Assembly: GCF_003610455.1 (NCBI RefSeq)
Contig: NZ_RAQK01000001.1
Coordinates: 1,922,001 to 1,986,000 of the forward strand
From: Sulfitobacter guttiformis
Lineage (GTDB): Bacteria; Pseudomonadota; Alphaproteobacteria; Rhodobacterales; Rhodobacteraceae
DNA: 64,000 nucleotides
Reading direction: 5' to 3'
The notes beneath the pieces were generated by a model. It worked only from the letters and a program-made list of their open reading frames with translations, did not search any database and was not told the origin of the DNA. Numbering within the stretch: position 1 is the first letter of the stretch; each line of letters begins with the position of its first letter. Both the position numbers and the translations under genes were made by a program. Shown piece after piece: positions 8,888 through 16,566 of the stretch.

Positions 8888-10128
8888 GCGTTGAGCCGGC
8901 GGACAGACGCTTGCCTGCATATGCGCTGTTCGCTGCGTTACTGGCCTGTGCCGGGCTTCCCATCTACATTCACGCTCCCAAATTTTATGTCGATGAGTAT
9001 GGCGTTTCCCTATCCGCACTCGGCGCTGTCCTATTCGGGCTACGTCTGTTGGATGTGGTACAGGACCCTCTTTTGGGAAGGTTGTCGGAAAAACTGCGCA
9101 AGCAGCGCGGCCTTTCGGTTGGTATCGGGTGCTGTGTGATCGCAACGGCCATGCTGGGTCTTTTTGCTGTGCCTCCAATGACAACGCCGGTCTTGTGGTT
9201 CGGGATTATGCTTACGCTGGTGTTCTCTGCGTTCAGTTTCCTGACAATCTGCTTTTACGCCCAAGGGGTGGCAAAGGCCGACAAGATGTCAGGCCAGGGG
9301 CATCTTCGGCTTGCGCGTTGGCGCGAAACGGGTGGTCTGTTGGGCGTTTGTGTGGCCTCGGTGACGCCCGTTGCGCTTGGCTTTATTGTCGATGCGCCGT
9401 TCGCTGGATTTGCTGTCGGTTTCGCGGTGCTGGCGCTTGGCTCCGCACTCGCTATGCGAGGCGAGTGGCTGTCGATAGATGTGCCTGAAGGCACTGGATT
9501 TGGCACTGTTTTGCGCGACAGACTGGCACGACGGTTGCTCTTTATTGCACTGTTGAACGCCGCCCCCGCTGCCGTCAGCTCCACCCTATTTCTGTTTTAT
9601 GTCGAAAGCGCGCTGGAAGCTCCGGGATATGAGGGGCCTCTTTTGTTGCTGTTCTTCCTATCGGCGGCAGGCGCTGCGCCGGTCTGGGGCGCGCTGGCGG
9701 AGCGTTTAGGAACCCACCGCGTGCTTCTAAGTGCGATGATACTTTCGATTTTTGCCTTTGGTGGGGCGCTATTCCTTGGTGCAGGTGATGTCTGGCTTTT
9801 TGCAGTTGTCTGCATAGCATCTGGCGCTGCGATGGGCGCTGACCTCACGCTTTTGCCTGCGCTCTTTGCTACGCGTATGGCGAAAATATCGCCCTCAGCT
9901 GCTGAAGGTTTCGGTTTGTGGTCATTTGTGTCAAAATTTACCTTGGCGTTGGCGGCTGTTATCCTACTTCCAGCACTTGAAGGGGCAGGTTACGTGAGCG
10001 GTGCACAGGCACTGCCCCCGGAAAAAGCCGTCGATCTGTTGCGCCTGCTCTATGCAGGTGTGCCGTGTGTACTGAAACTGGCCGCGATATTTTTGCTGTG
10101 GCGAACTAAACTTGATGAGGGCGCTTAA
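8884..10128 (+). CDS. MFS transporter in the RpoE-linked operon
   Basis: A 414-residue multi-pass protein with about 12 hydrophobic segments, the glycoside-pentoside-hexuronide/MelB-like look of an MFS carrier (FGLRLLDVVQDPLLGRLSEKL early on). It overlaps DUF1365 by ATGA, so it is part of the same transcript. Homologues in these clusters are annotated simply as MFS; the substrate is unknown. In several related clusters a cyclopropane-fatty-acid synthase-like methyltransferase occurs at about this position, and no such gene is seen here. Confidence 0.85.
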   Translation: MSVEPADRRLPAYALFAALLACAGLPIYIHAPKFYVDEYGVSLSALGAVLFGLRLLDVVQDPLLGRLSEKLRKQRGLSVGIGCCVIATAMLGLFAVPPMTTPVLWFGIMLTLVFSAFSFLTICFYAQGVAKADKMSGQGHLRLARWRETGGLLGVCVASVTPVALGFIVDAPFAGFAVGFAVLALGSALAMRGEWLSIDVPEGTGFGTVLRDRLARRLLFIALLNAAPAAVSSTLFLFYVESALEAPGYEGPLLLLFFLSAAGAAPVWGALAERLGTHRVLLSAMILSIFAFGGALFLGAGDVWLFAVVCIASGAAMGADLTLLPALFATRMAKISPSAAEGFGLWSFVSKFTLALAAVILLPALEGAGYVSGAQALPPEKAVDLLRLLYAGVPCVLKLAAIFLLWRTKLDEGA

Positions 10129-10129
10129 C

Positions 10130-10696
10130 ATGGGCGATGCAGCAATTTTCTTTCTGGTCGGGGCGGCGGTTGTCTTGGGCATTCTGGCCATACGGCGCAG
10201 ATTTGGCGATTTTATGGGGCAAAAACCAAATGACTATGGGGATGAATTCCCGCTTTTCGACATGCGTGAGCATCTGAACGGCGCTATGGTTTGTGACGGG
10301 GTTATTTTTGGGCCGCTGGGTCGCGTGACCAGCACATTCGAAGCGGATTTCGACATCAGCTGGGATGGCACCATTTGCACGATGAAAGAAGTATTCAGGT
10401 ACAATGACGGCTCAACCCAGAACCGTGAATGGCGAATAGAGATGGATGGCGGCGGCAATTTTGAAGCTTTTGCCGATGATGTGCCCGGAAAGGGCCGCGG
10501 CGAGGTGTCGGGGCCGGCTGTCTTGTTCAACTATCCAATCACGCTGCCCGCAGATGCGGGTGGTCACACGCTTAAGGCATTTGACTGCATGTATCTGACA
10601 AAAAACGGCACGGTGGTGAACCGTAGCCAGTTTCGCAAATTTGGTTTTAGGGTCGCCGAGTTGGTTGCCACAATACGGAAGAAGGATACAGAATGA
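10130..10696 (+). CDS. DUF3833 family protein
   Basis: A 188-residue protein of the DUF3833 family, another regular member of RpoE-ChrR-linked clusters. One N-terminal hydrophobic helix (AIFFLVGAAVVLGILAI, about residues 4-20) suggests a membrane anchor. The rest is predicted soluble and beta-rich (FDISWDGTICTMKEVFRYNDG). The ATG at 10130 has GAGGGCG upstream; an ATG at 10112 would add six residues. The stop overlaps the next gene. The function is unknown. Confidence 0.85.
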   Translation: MGDAAIFFLVGAAVVLGILAIRRRFGDFMGQKPNDYGDEFPLFDMREHLNGAMVCDGVIFGPLGRVTSTFEADFDISWDGTICTMKEVFRYNDGSTQNREWRIEMDGGGNFEAFADDVPGKGRGEVSGPAVLFNYPITLPADAGGHTLKAFDCMYLTKNGTVVNRSQFRKFGFRVAELVATIRKKDTE

Positions 10697-11427
10697 TGCA
10701 GTGGCAAGGAAAACGGTATTGGCTGGTTGGTGCAAGTGATGGACTTGGGGCGGCATTGGCGCTGCGCCTCAGCCGTGCGGGTGCCGAAGTTATCCTTTCT
10801 GCACGCTCTGAGGACAAGCTCAACAATCTGGCAGATAGCTTGCCGGGCAAGACACAGGTCGTGACGCTCGATGTGTCGGATAACGAAAGTGTCATAAAGG
10901 CGGCGGAGGCCGTTGGTCCGGTTGACGGTGTTGTTTATCTGGCTGGGGTCTACTGGCCTTTTGGTGCCAAAGAGTGGAACGCAGAGCAGGCAAATGCGAT
11001 GGCGGACATTAATTTCACGGGTTTGATGCGGGTCATGGGGCAGGTGGTGCCGGATATGGTCGCGCGCGATGCCGGTCATATTGTAATTACCTCCAGCCTG
11101 ACAGGATTTCGCGGATTGCCGGGCTCGATCGGATATACGGCGGCCAAGGCGGCGACGATGTCGCTGGCGGAATGCATGTACGCGGATCTGCACAAGACCG
11201 GCGTGCATGTGCAGGTCGTCAATCCGGGATTTATCAAGACACAGTTGACTGATAAAAACGATTTCAAAATGCCGTTTCTGATGACCCCCGAAGAGGCGTC
11301 GCAGGAGGTGTTCGAACACATGAACACCGACAAATTCAAAAAGAGCTTTCCCTTCGCCTTTTCACTTTTGTTCCGCGGAAGCCAGTTTTTGCCGGACTGG
11401 CTTTATTTCCGGATTTTCGGCGCCTGA
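10693..11427 (+). CDS. Short-chain dehydrogenase/reductase (SDR)
   Basis: A 244-residue classical SDR, the last gene of the RpoE-linked operon. The coenzyme motif is YWLVGASDGLGAALAL at about residues 8-23 and the catalytic set is Ser in ITSSLTG and Tyr-x3-Lys in GYTAAKAA. It probably reduces or oxidises a lipid or carotenoid-type substrate with NADP(H), but this is an inference from context. It is tightly coupled to DUF3833 (ATGA overlap), and a GC-rich hairpin follows at 11454. Confidence 0.88.
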   Translation: MMQWQGKRYWLVGASDGLGAALALRLSRAGAEVILSARSEDKLNNLADSLPGKTQVVTLDVSDNESVIKAAEAVGPVDGVVYLAGVYWPFGAKEWNAEQANAMADINFTGLMRVMGQVVPDMVARDAGHIVITSSLTGFRGLPGSIGYTAAKAATMSLAECMYADLHKTGVHVQVVNPGFIKTQLTDKNDFKMPFLMTPEEASQEVFEHMNTDKFKKSFPFAFSLLFRGSQFLPDWLYFRIFGA

Positions 11428-11453
11428 TGTTCGCCGCAACGTTTAAGGCAATG

Positions 11454-11473
11454 TGCCGCCCCTCGGGGCGGCA
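11454..11473. terminator. GC-rich hairpin after the RpoE-linked operon
   Basis: Perfect 9-base arms TGCCGCCCC and GGGGCGGCA with a 2-base gap. It lies between the convergent SDR and glutathione transferase genes, so it may serve both. The following bases are only moderately T-rich, so intrinsic termination is plausible but not certain. Confidence 0.6.
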
Positions 11474-11526
11474 TTCGTTTGTTCATGACATCATCCGATC
11501 GCGGCCGCTGCTGCCTTCAGTCGGGA

Positions 11527-12144
11527 TCAGAGCATCCCTTTAGCGCGCATTGCCTTTACACTGTCGCGCTGCTCCATCCGGTGCAGGAAAGCATCTATTT
11601 TGGGGAAGTCGGACACCGTCACGCCGTCACCCGTCAGCCAGCAGCACACTACAAACAGGTATGCATCAGCTAAGGTGAAACGCGTACCGCAGACATAATC
11701 ACCGCGCAAACACTCGGTTTCGACAAAGGCTGCACAGGCCGCCATTGTTTGCGGAACCTTCGCTTTCATGTCGGCAAAGCTATCTTCATTATCGGCCCAG
11801 CGGCTGCCTCGCATTTTATGGGCGTGGGCCACATGCATGGTCGAAGCGAGATAATACATTACGCTGCGCATATGTGCTGCGTCCTCGGGGCTGTCAGGCG
11901 TAAGGTTAGCATCTGGTGCGAGGGCCGCGATATAGTCAAGAAGTGCCCCTGTTTCGGTCAATACTCTGCCATCCGCCAGAACCAGCGCAGGCACACGTCC
12001 CTTAGGATTGATGGCGAGATATTCAGGTTTTGTCTGCGCTCCTTGGGCAAAGTCGAGACGGGCAAGATCGTGGGCAAGACCTGCCTCGATCAGGGCAATT
12101 GCAGGTGCTATAGAAATGGTGCCGTTGGCATAAAAAAGCTTCAT
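11527..12144 (-). CDS. Glutathione S-transferase family protein
   Basis: A 205-residue GST. The N-terminal thioredoxin-fold domain (MKLFYANGTISIAPAIALIEAGL) leads to NPKGRVPALVLADG and TETGALLDYIA, which bind glutathione, and then the all-helical C-terminal domain. It resembles the beta-class or GstA-like enzymes of Proteobacteria. The ATG at 12144 is chosen because the fold begins there and GAAAGG precedes it. The electrophile it detoxifies is unknown. It lies 22 bases downstream of the histidine phosphatase gene on the same strand. Confidence 0.9.
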   Translation of the reverse strand: MKLFYANGTISIAPAIALIEAGLAHDLARLDFAQGAQTKPEYLAINPKGRVPALVLADGRVLTETGALLDYIAALAPDANLTPDSPEDAAHMRSVMYYLASTMHVAHAHKMRGSRWADNEDSFADMKAKVPQTMAACAAFVETECLRGDYVCGTRFTLADAYLFVVCCWLTGDGVTVSDFPKIDAFLHRMEQRDSVKAMRAKGML

Positions 12145-12166
12145 GGAGGGACCTTTCGGAGGTTGA

Positions 12167-12820
12167 TCAGATGTTGGTGCGCGATGCGCGCCTTGTGGCG
12201 CTGTCCAGATGGGGGGTGGCGTTGAACAAAACCGGTGACAGCGTGCCGCCGATCGGGTGTAGCTGGTGCAGCGAGGTGTGGAAAATGGCGATTGCCGTCC
12301 GCGCTGTCGTCTCCACGCTGAGGTCCATTTGTTGGCCAATCACATTGGCGATTAGCCCGCCGGAGGTGACGACCAACGCGGGTCCGTCCCCTGCTGCAAT
12401 CTCTGTCAGCGCGTCGCGAATGCGGGTCTGGAAATGGGCGTAAGTTTCCGGTGCGCCCTCGAGCTTCTCGTCTTTCCAGTAATTGAATACTGTGGGCAGA
12501 TGCGCGATAAATCCAGCCTGCTCTGTCGGAAACGGAATGCCGTGCTGTTGCGCCAGCAGGCCGCCCAAAGTGAAATATTCAAGTTCGTTCAGGCGGGCAT
12601 CGCGGGAAGGCTCTAGATCCATCGCCATGCCTTCTGCGGTTTCGATATGGCGGCGCAGAGTGCCGGTATAAAGGCGCGTATTATGCGCTTGGGTCTCGCG
12701 CAAATGCTCGCCAAGCCAGCGTGCCTGTTGATGGCCCAGATCGCTGAGGCGGTCATAGCTGACCTCGTCCTGAGCGGTGGAATTGGCCTGACCGTGGCGG
12801 ATTAGGGTAATGGTGGACAT
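12167..12820 (-). CDS. Histidine phosphatase family protein with an altered second catalytic motif
   Basis: A 217-residue protein of the phosphoglycerate mutase/histidine phosphatase clan. The phosphate-accepting RHG motif is at residues 8-10 (TLIRHGQANS). An acidic segment follows (RLNELEYFTLGG). The usual second histidine, normally in a (V/S)HGG motif, is replaced in ALVVTSGGLIANVIG. The ATG at 12820 has AGGAG five bases upstream; an overlapping GTG at 12826 is less likely. It probably forms a transcript with the downstream GST. Activity may be retained or lost; the substrate is unknown. Confidence 0.82.
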   Translation of the reverse strand: MSTITLIRHGQANSTAQDEVSYDRLSDLGHQQARWLGEHLRETQAHNTRLYTGTLRRHIETAEGMAMDLEPSRDARLNELEYFTLGGLLAQQHGIPFPTEQAGFIAHLPTVFNYWKDEKLEGAPETYAHFQTRIRDALTEIAAGDGPALVVTSGGLIANVIGQQMDLSVETTARTAIAIFHTSLHQLHPIGGTLSPVLFNATPHLDSATRRASRTNI

Positions 12821-12995
12821 GGACACTCCTGATTGTTGCGGAAGTGATAGGCGAGGTCGCGGGGCAACGAAAGGGGCGTATCGGAAACCTCATGTGCTGC
12901 GCATGGCGGAAAAGCGTGGCGTCGTGTCGGGAACGGCCTTCCCGCAAGGGCATGTCACAGATACAAGTTTTCAGAGCGATTTGGAGTATTTCGGC

Positions 12996-15764
12996 ATGGC
13001 AGATAAGGTCACATTCACCCTTGACGGCGAAACTGTTGTAGCTGAGTCAGGTCTGACGATCTGGGAAGTGGCTAATGGTCGCGGCCTGAAAATCCCGCAT
13101 TTGTGCCATAAGCCTGCACCGGGCTATCGCCCTGATGGCAATTGCCGCGCCTGCATGGTCGAGATCGAGGGGGAGCGGACACTGGCCGCCTCATGTATCC
13201 GTGAACCTGCTGACGGTATGGTCGTGGTAACAAACAACGCCCGTGCGGTGAGCGCGCGCAAAATGGTTGTTGAGTTGTTGATGGCAGATCAGCCGCAGCG
13301 CGACATTGCCCACGATAAATCCAGTCACATGTGGGACATGGCTGAGATGAACGGCATCGACGGATCGCGGTTTCCCAAACTGGCAGAGGGGCGTATTCCC
13401 CTGCTTGATGACAGTCATGTGGCAATGAGTGTCAACCTTGACGCCTGTATTTCCTGCGGGTTGTGCGTGCGGGCCTGCCGCGAGGTTCAGGTCAATGATG
13501 TGATCGGCATGTCAGGGCGCGGGCATGACAGCTACCCGACTTTCGATATGGCGGACCCGATGGGGCTGTCGTCGTGTGTGGCGTGTGGCGAATGCGTGCA
13601 GGCCTGTCCGACAGGCGCGCTTATGCCTGCTACTGTAGTCGATGAACAGCAGGTCGGGGACAGCGCCGATTTCGACCGCGAGGTCGAGAGCATTTGCCCG
13701 TTTTGCGGTGTGGGGTGCCAGATTTCGCTTAAGATAAAAAACGATAGGGTTAAATATGTTGAGGGGATCAACGGCCCCGCGAATGAGGGGCGGCTGTGCG
13801 TCAAGGGGCGGTTCGGGTTTGATTACATTCACCACGAACACCGCCTCACCAAGCCACTGATCCGTCGCGCTGATGCGCCCGCCAAGGGCTTGAACGTCGA
13901 CCCAGGCAACTATCTCGATTTCTTCCGCGAGGCGTCATGGGACGAGGCGCTGGACGCAGCGGCGAACGGGCTGCGTAAAATTGACGGCAAGGGTGTCGCG
14001 GGCTTTGGCTCTGCCAAGTGCACAAACGAGGAAGCCTATCTGTTCCAGAAGATAATCCGGCAGGGTTTTGGCCATAATAACGTCGATCACTGCACGCGGT
14101 TGTGCCATGCTTCCTCCGTTTCGGCGCTGTTGGAGAACGTAGGATCAGGCGCGGTGTCTGCGACCTTCAACGAGATCGAAAACGCTGATGTGGCAATTGT
14201 GATCGGGGCCAACCCGACAGAGAACCATCCCGTCGCCGCGACCTATTTCAAGCAATTCACCAAGCGCGGCGGCAAGCTCATTGTAATGGACCCGCGTGGT
14301 CAGGCGCTCAAACGCTATTCTTCGCATATGCTGCAATTCCGGCCCGGTACGGACGTCTCGATGCTAAACGCGATCATGAATGTCATCGTTGAGGAAAAGC
14401 TCTATGATGAGCAGTATATTCAAGCCTATACCGAGAATTGGGAGGCCGAAAAGGCGCACCTGAAAGATTTTACGCCCGAGAAGATGGCTGCGATCTGTGG
14501 TATTGACTCGGAGATGCTGCGCGACGTGGCGCGGACATTTGCGGGGGCACAGTCTGCGATGATCTTCTGGGGCATGGGCGTGAGCCAACATATTCACGGA
14601 ACAGATAATGCGCGTTGTTTGATAAGCCTTGCGCTGATGACGGGTCAGGTCGGGCGCCCCGGTGCGGGCCTGCATCCGCTGCGTGGCCAGAACAATGTGC
14701 AAGGGGCATCTGATGCAGGAATGATCCCGATGTTTTTGCCGGACTATCAGTCGGTGACCGATGAGGGTGTGCGCTCTGCCTTTACGGACGTATGGGAGAG
14801 TGGTGATTTCAGCGCCGAAAAAGGACTGACAGTCACCGAGATTTTGGACGCGGTGCATAGCGGTGATATCAGGGGCATGTATATCCTTGGTGAAAACCCT
14901 GCGATGTCGGACCCTGATGTAGAGCACGCCCGCGATGCGTTGGCCAAGCTCGAGCATCTGGTAGTGCAAGACATTTTCATCACCGAAACCGCGAATTTCG
15001 CCGATGTGATCCTGCCAGCGAGCGCGTTTGCCGAAAAATCGGGAACTGTGACCAACACCAATCGTCAGGTCCAGATGGGCCGTGTCGCCGTGCCACCGCC
15101 CGGTGATGCGCGTGAGGACTGGTGGATCGAGGTGGAGCTGGCCAAGAAACTGGGCCTGAACTGGAGCTATGAATCCCCTGCGGATATTTTTGCCGAGATG
15201 AAGCTTAACATGAAGTCGTTGAACAACATTACATGGGATCGCCTTGAGGCACAAAACGCGGTGACCTATCCGTCGCTTAGTCCCGAAGATCCCGGTCAGG
15301 CGATTGTTTTTACCGATGGTTTCCCGCGTGTTGGTGGCCGTGCACGCTTCACCCCTGCAAGTATCATCGCGCCTGATGATACGCCCGATGCGGAATATCC
15401 AATGATTTTGACCACGGGAAGGCAGCTTGAGCATTGGCACACCGGCTCGATGACGCGGCGCTCTAATGTGTTGGACGGATTGGAGCCGGAAGCGAATTGT
15501 TCGCTGCATCCATCCACCCTGCGCAAGCTTGGTGTGGAAGCGGGGGACTTGGTGCGTTTGACGACCAAGCGTGGCAGTATTGAAATTATGGCGCGGATGG
15601 ACCGTGCTGTATCGCCTGATATGGTGTTTCTGCCCTTTGCCTATGTGGAGGCTGCGGCAAATATTCTGACCAACCCCGCAGTTGATCCATTTGGAAAAAT
15701 TCCGGAGTTCAAGTTCTCGGCTGTGAAGGTCGAGGCCGTGGGCGCGGTGGTTGCTGCGCAATAA
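12996..15764 (+). CDS. fdhA: Formate dehydrogenase alpha subunit, cysteine-type molybdoenzyme
   Basis: A 922-residue molybdopterin oxidoreductase. In order it has a 2Fe-2S ferredoxin domain (HLCHKPAP, GNCRACMVEIEG), two 4Fe-4S sites (CISCGLCVRAC, CVACGECVQACPTGA), the N-terminal 4Fe-4S of the Mo domain (CPFCGVGC) and the bis-MGD catalytic domain. Cys370 in HCTRLCHASS stands where selenocysteine occurs in E. coli FdhF. The architecture matches the alpha subunit of NAD-linked formate dehydrogenases, but no beta or gamma (FdsB/FdsG) gene is adjacent. The start is the ATG at 12996, preceded by GGAG nine bases away; longer frames add unrelated residues. It oxidises formate to CO2; the electron acceptor is unclear. 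Confidence 0.88.
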   Translation: MADKVTFTLDGETVVAESGLTIWEVANGRGLKIPHLCHKPAPGYRPDGNCRACMVEIEGERTLAASCIREPADGMVVVTNNARAVSARKMVVELLMADQPQRDIAHDKSSHMWDMAEMNGIDGSRFPKLAEGRIPLLDDSHVAMSVNLDACISCGLCVRACREVQVNDVIGMSGRGHDSYPTFDMADPMGLSSCVACGECVQACPTGALMPATVVDEQQVGDSADFDREVESICPFCGVGCQISLKIKNDRVKYVEGINGPANEGRLCVKGRFGFDYIHHEHRLTKPLIRRADAPAKGLNVDPGNYLDFFREASWDEALDAAANGLRKIDGKGVAGFGSAKCTNEEAYLFQKIIRQGFGHNNVDHCTRLCHASSVSALLENVGSGAVSATFNEIENADVAIVIGANPTENHPVAATYFKQFTKRGGKLIVMDPRGQALKRYSSHMLQFRPGTDVSMLNAIMNVIVEEKLYDEQYIQAYTENWEAEKAHLKDFTPEKMAAICGIDSEMLRDVARTFAGAQSAMIFWGMGVSQHIHGTDNARCLISLALMTGQVGRPGAGLHPLRGQNNVQGASDAGMIPMFLPDYQSVTDEGVRSAFTDVWESGDFSAEKGLTVTEILDAVHSGDIRGMYILGENPAMSDPDVEHARDALAKLEHLVVQDIFITETANFADVILPASAFAEKSGTVTNTNRQVQMGRVAVPPPGDAREDWWIEVELAKKLGLNWSYESPADIFAEMKLNMKSLNNITWDRLEAQNAVTYPSLSPEDPGQAIVFTDGFPRVGGRARFTPASIIAPDDTPDAEYPMILTTGRQLEHWHTGSMTRRSNVLDGLEPEANCSLHPSTLRKLGVEAGDLVRLTTKRGSIEIMARMDRAVSPDMVFLPFAYVEAAANILTNPAVDPFGKIPEFKFSAVKVEAVGAVVAAQ

Positions 15765-15816
15765 CGGCGACCACTTACGGCTAGCGTTTTTGGCCCTCCC
15801 GCAGGGTGCTAAATGC

Positions 15817-15846
15817 AAAAACAGAGGAGGTGCCTGTGGGCACCTC
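15817..15846 (-). terminator. Intrinsic terminator of the response regulator gene
   Basis: Eight-base arms GAGGTGCC and GGCACCTC with a 4-base loop at 15827-15846. On the minus strand the stem is followed after five bases by TTTTT. It sits 19 bases past the response regulator stop and could also slow transcription from fdhA. Confidence 0.7.
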
Positions 15847-15864
15847 TCCGCTCCACATCTTCCC

Positions 15865-16566
15865 CTAGATCCAGACGACATCGCCCAAAAAGATATAGCC
15901 TGCGCCGTAGATCGTTTTGATCAGTTGCGGGTTTTTGGGATCTTCGCGCAGTTTTGTGCGCAGTCGCGAAATGCGGACATCCATGGCGCGGTCAAAACTC
16001 TCTGATGCCGCACCGCCAAGGTGCTCTTGCATCTGGGCGCGGCTGATAAGGCGTTTTGGTGCATCGAGAAACAGTCGCAAGACTTCGCCCTCCGCATGGC
16101 TGAAAGGAGTTTCGATGCCGCTTTCGTCTTCAAGGACGTAGCGGTCGAAATGGGCTATCCAGTTTTTGAAGCTTGCGGTGTTGCTGGCGCGGGGACTTGG
16201 TTTCGCGCCGCGCAGGCGGGCACGGATCCGCGCGACGACTTCGGTGGGATCAAATGGTTTGGAGATATAATCATCTGCCCCAAGCTCTAGGCCCGTGACG
16301 CGGTCCTGTACCTGCGCACGCCCCGAGATGATGATGACAATCGCGCCTTGTTCGAGGGCGAGGCGGTGCACCAGCGTCAGACCGTCGGTGTCAGGCAATG
16401 AGAGATCGACCAAACATACATCAGGGGTGCGCTTTGCCAAGGCAGCCTCGAATGCAGAGGCGCGACCAAAGCTCATGGTTTCAAACCCTGCTTCCTGAAG
16501 GACATCCGACAGCAATGTGCGGATTTCTGGTTCGTCGTCTAAAATACTGACGAGGGGCTTGGTCAT
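15865..16566 (-). CDS. OmpR-family response regulator
   Basis: A 233-residue DNA-binding response regulator. The receiver domain has the acidic pair in ILDDEPE, phospho-acceptor Asp at about residue 53 (CLVDLSLPDTDG) and Lys in YISKPFD. The C-terminal winged helix is of the OmpR/PhoB type (AMDVRISRLRTKLRED and TIYGAGYIF). It overlaps the upstream hybrid kinase gene by four bases, so the two form a cognate pair. Its position opposite the CoA ligase and Liv operon suggests that it controls that operon. The target is an inference. Confidence 0.92.
   Translation of the reverse strand: MTKPLVSILDDEPEIRTLLSDVLQEAGFETMSFGRASAFEAALAKRTPDVCLVDLSLPDTDGLTLVHRLALEQGAIVIIISGRAQVQDRVTGLELGADDYISKPFDPTEVVARIRARLRGAKPSPRASNTASFKNWIAHFDRYVLEDESGIETPFSHAEGEVLRLFLDAPKRLISRAQMQEHLGGAASESFDRAMDVRISRLRTKLREDPKNPQLIKTIYGAGYIFLGDVVWI

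Noticed and set aside
14103..14105. Possible selenocysteine at the formate dehydrogenase active site
   Set aside because: The codon is TGC (Cys370), not TGA.
14364..15881. Long minus-strand open frame (505 codons) across the formate dehydrogenase gene
   Set aside because: It is fully antisense to a strongly supported molybdoenzyme gene and has the low-complexity, His/Arg-rich look of a shadow frame in GC-rich DNA.
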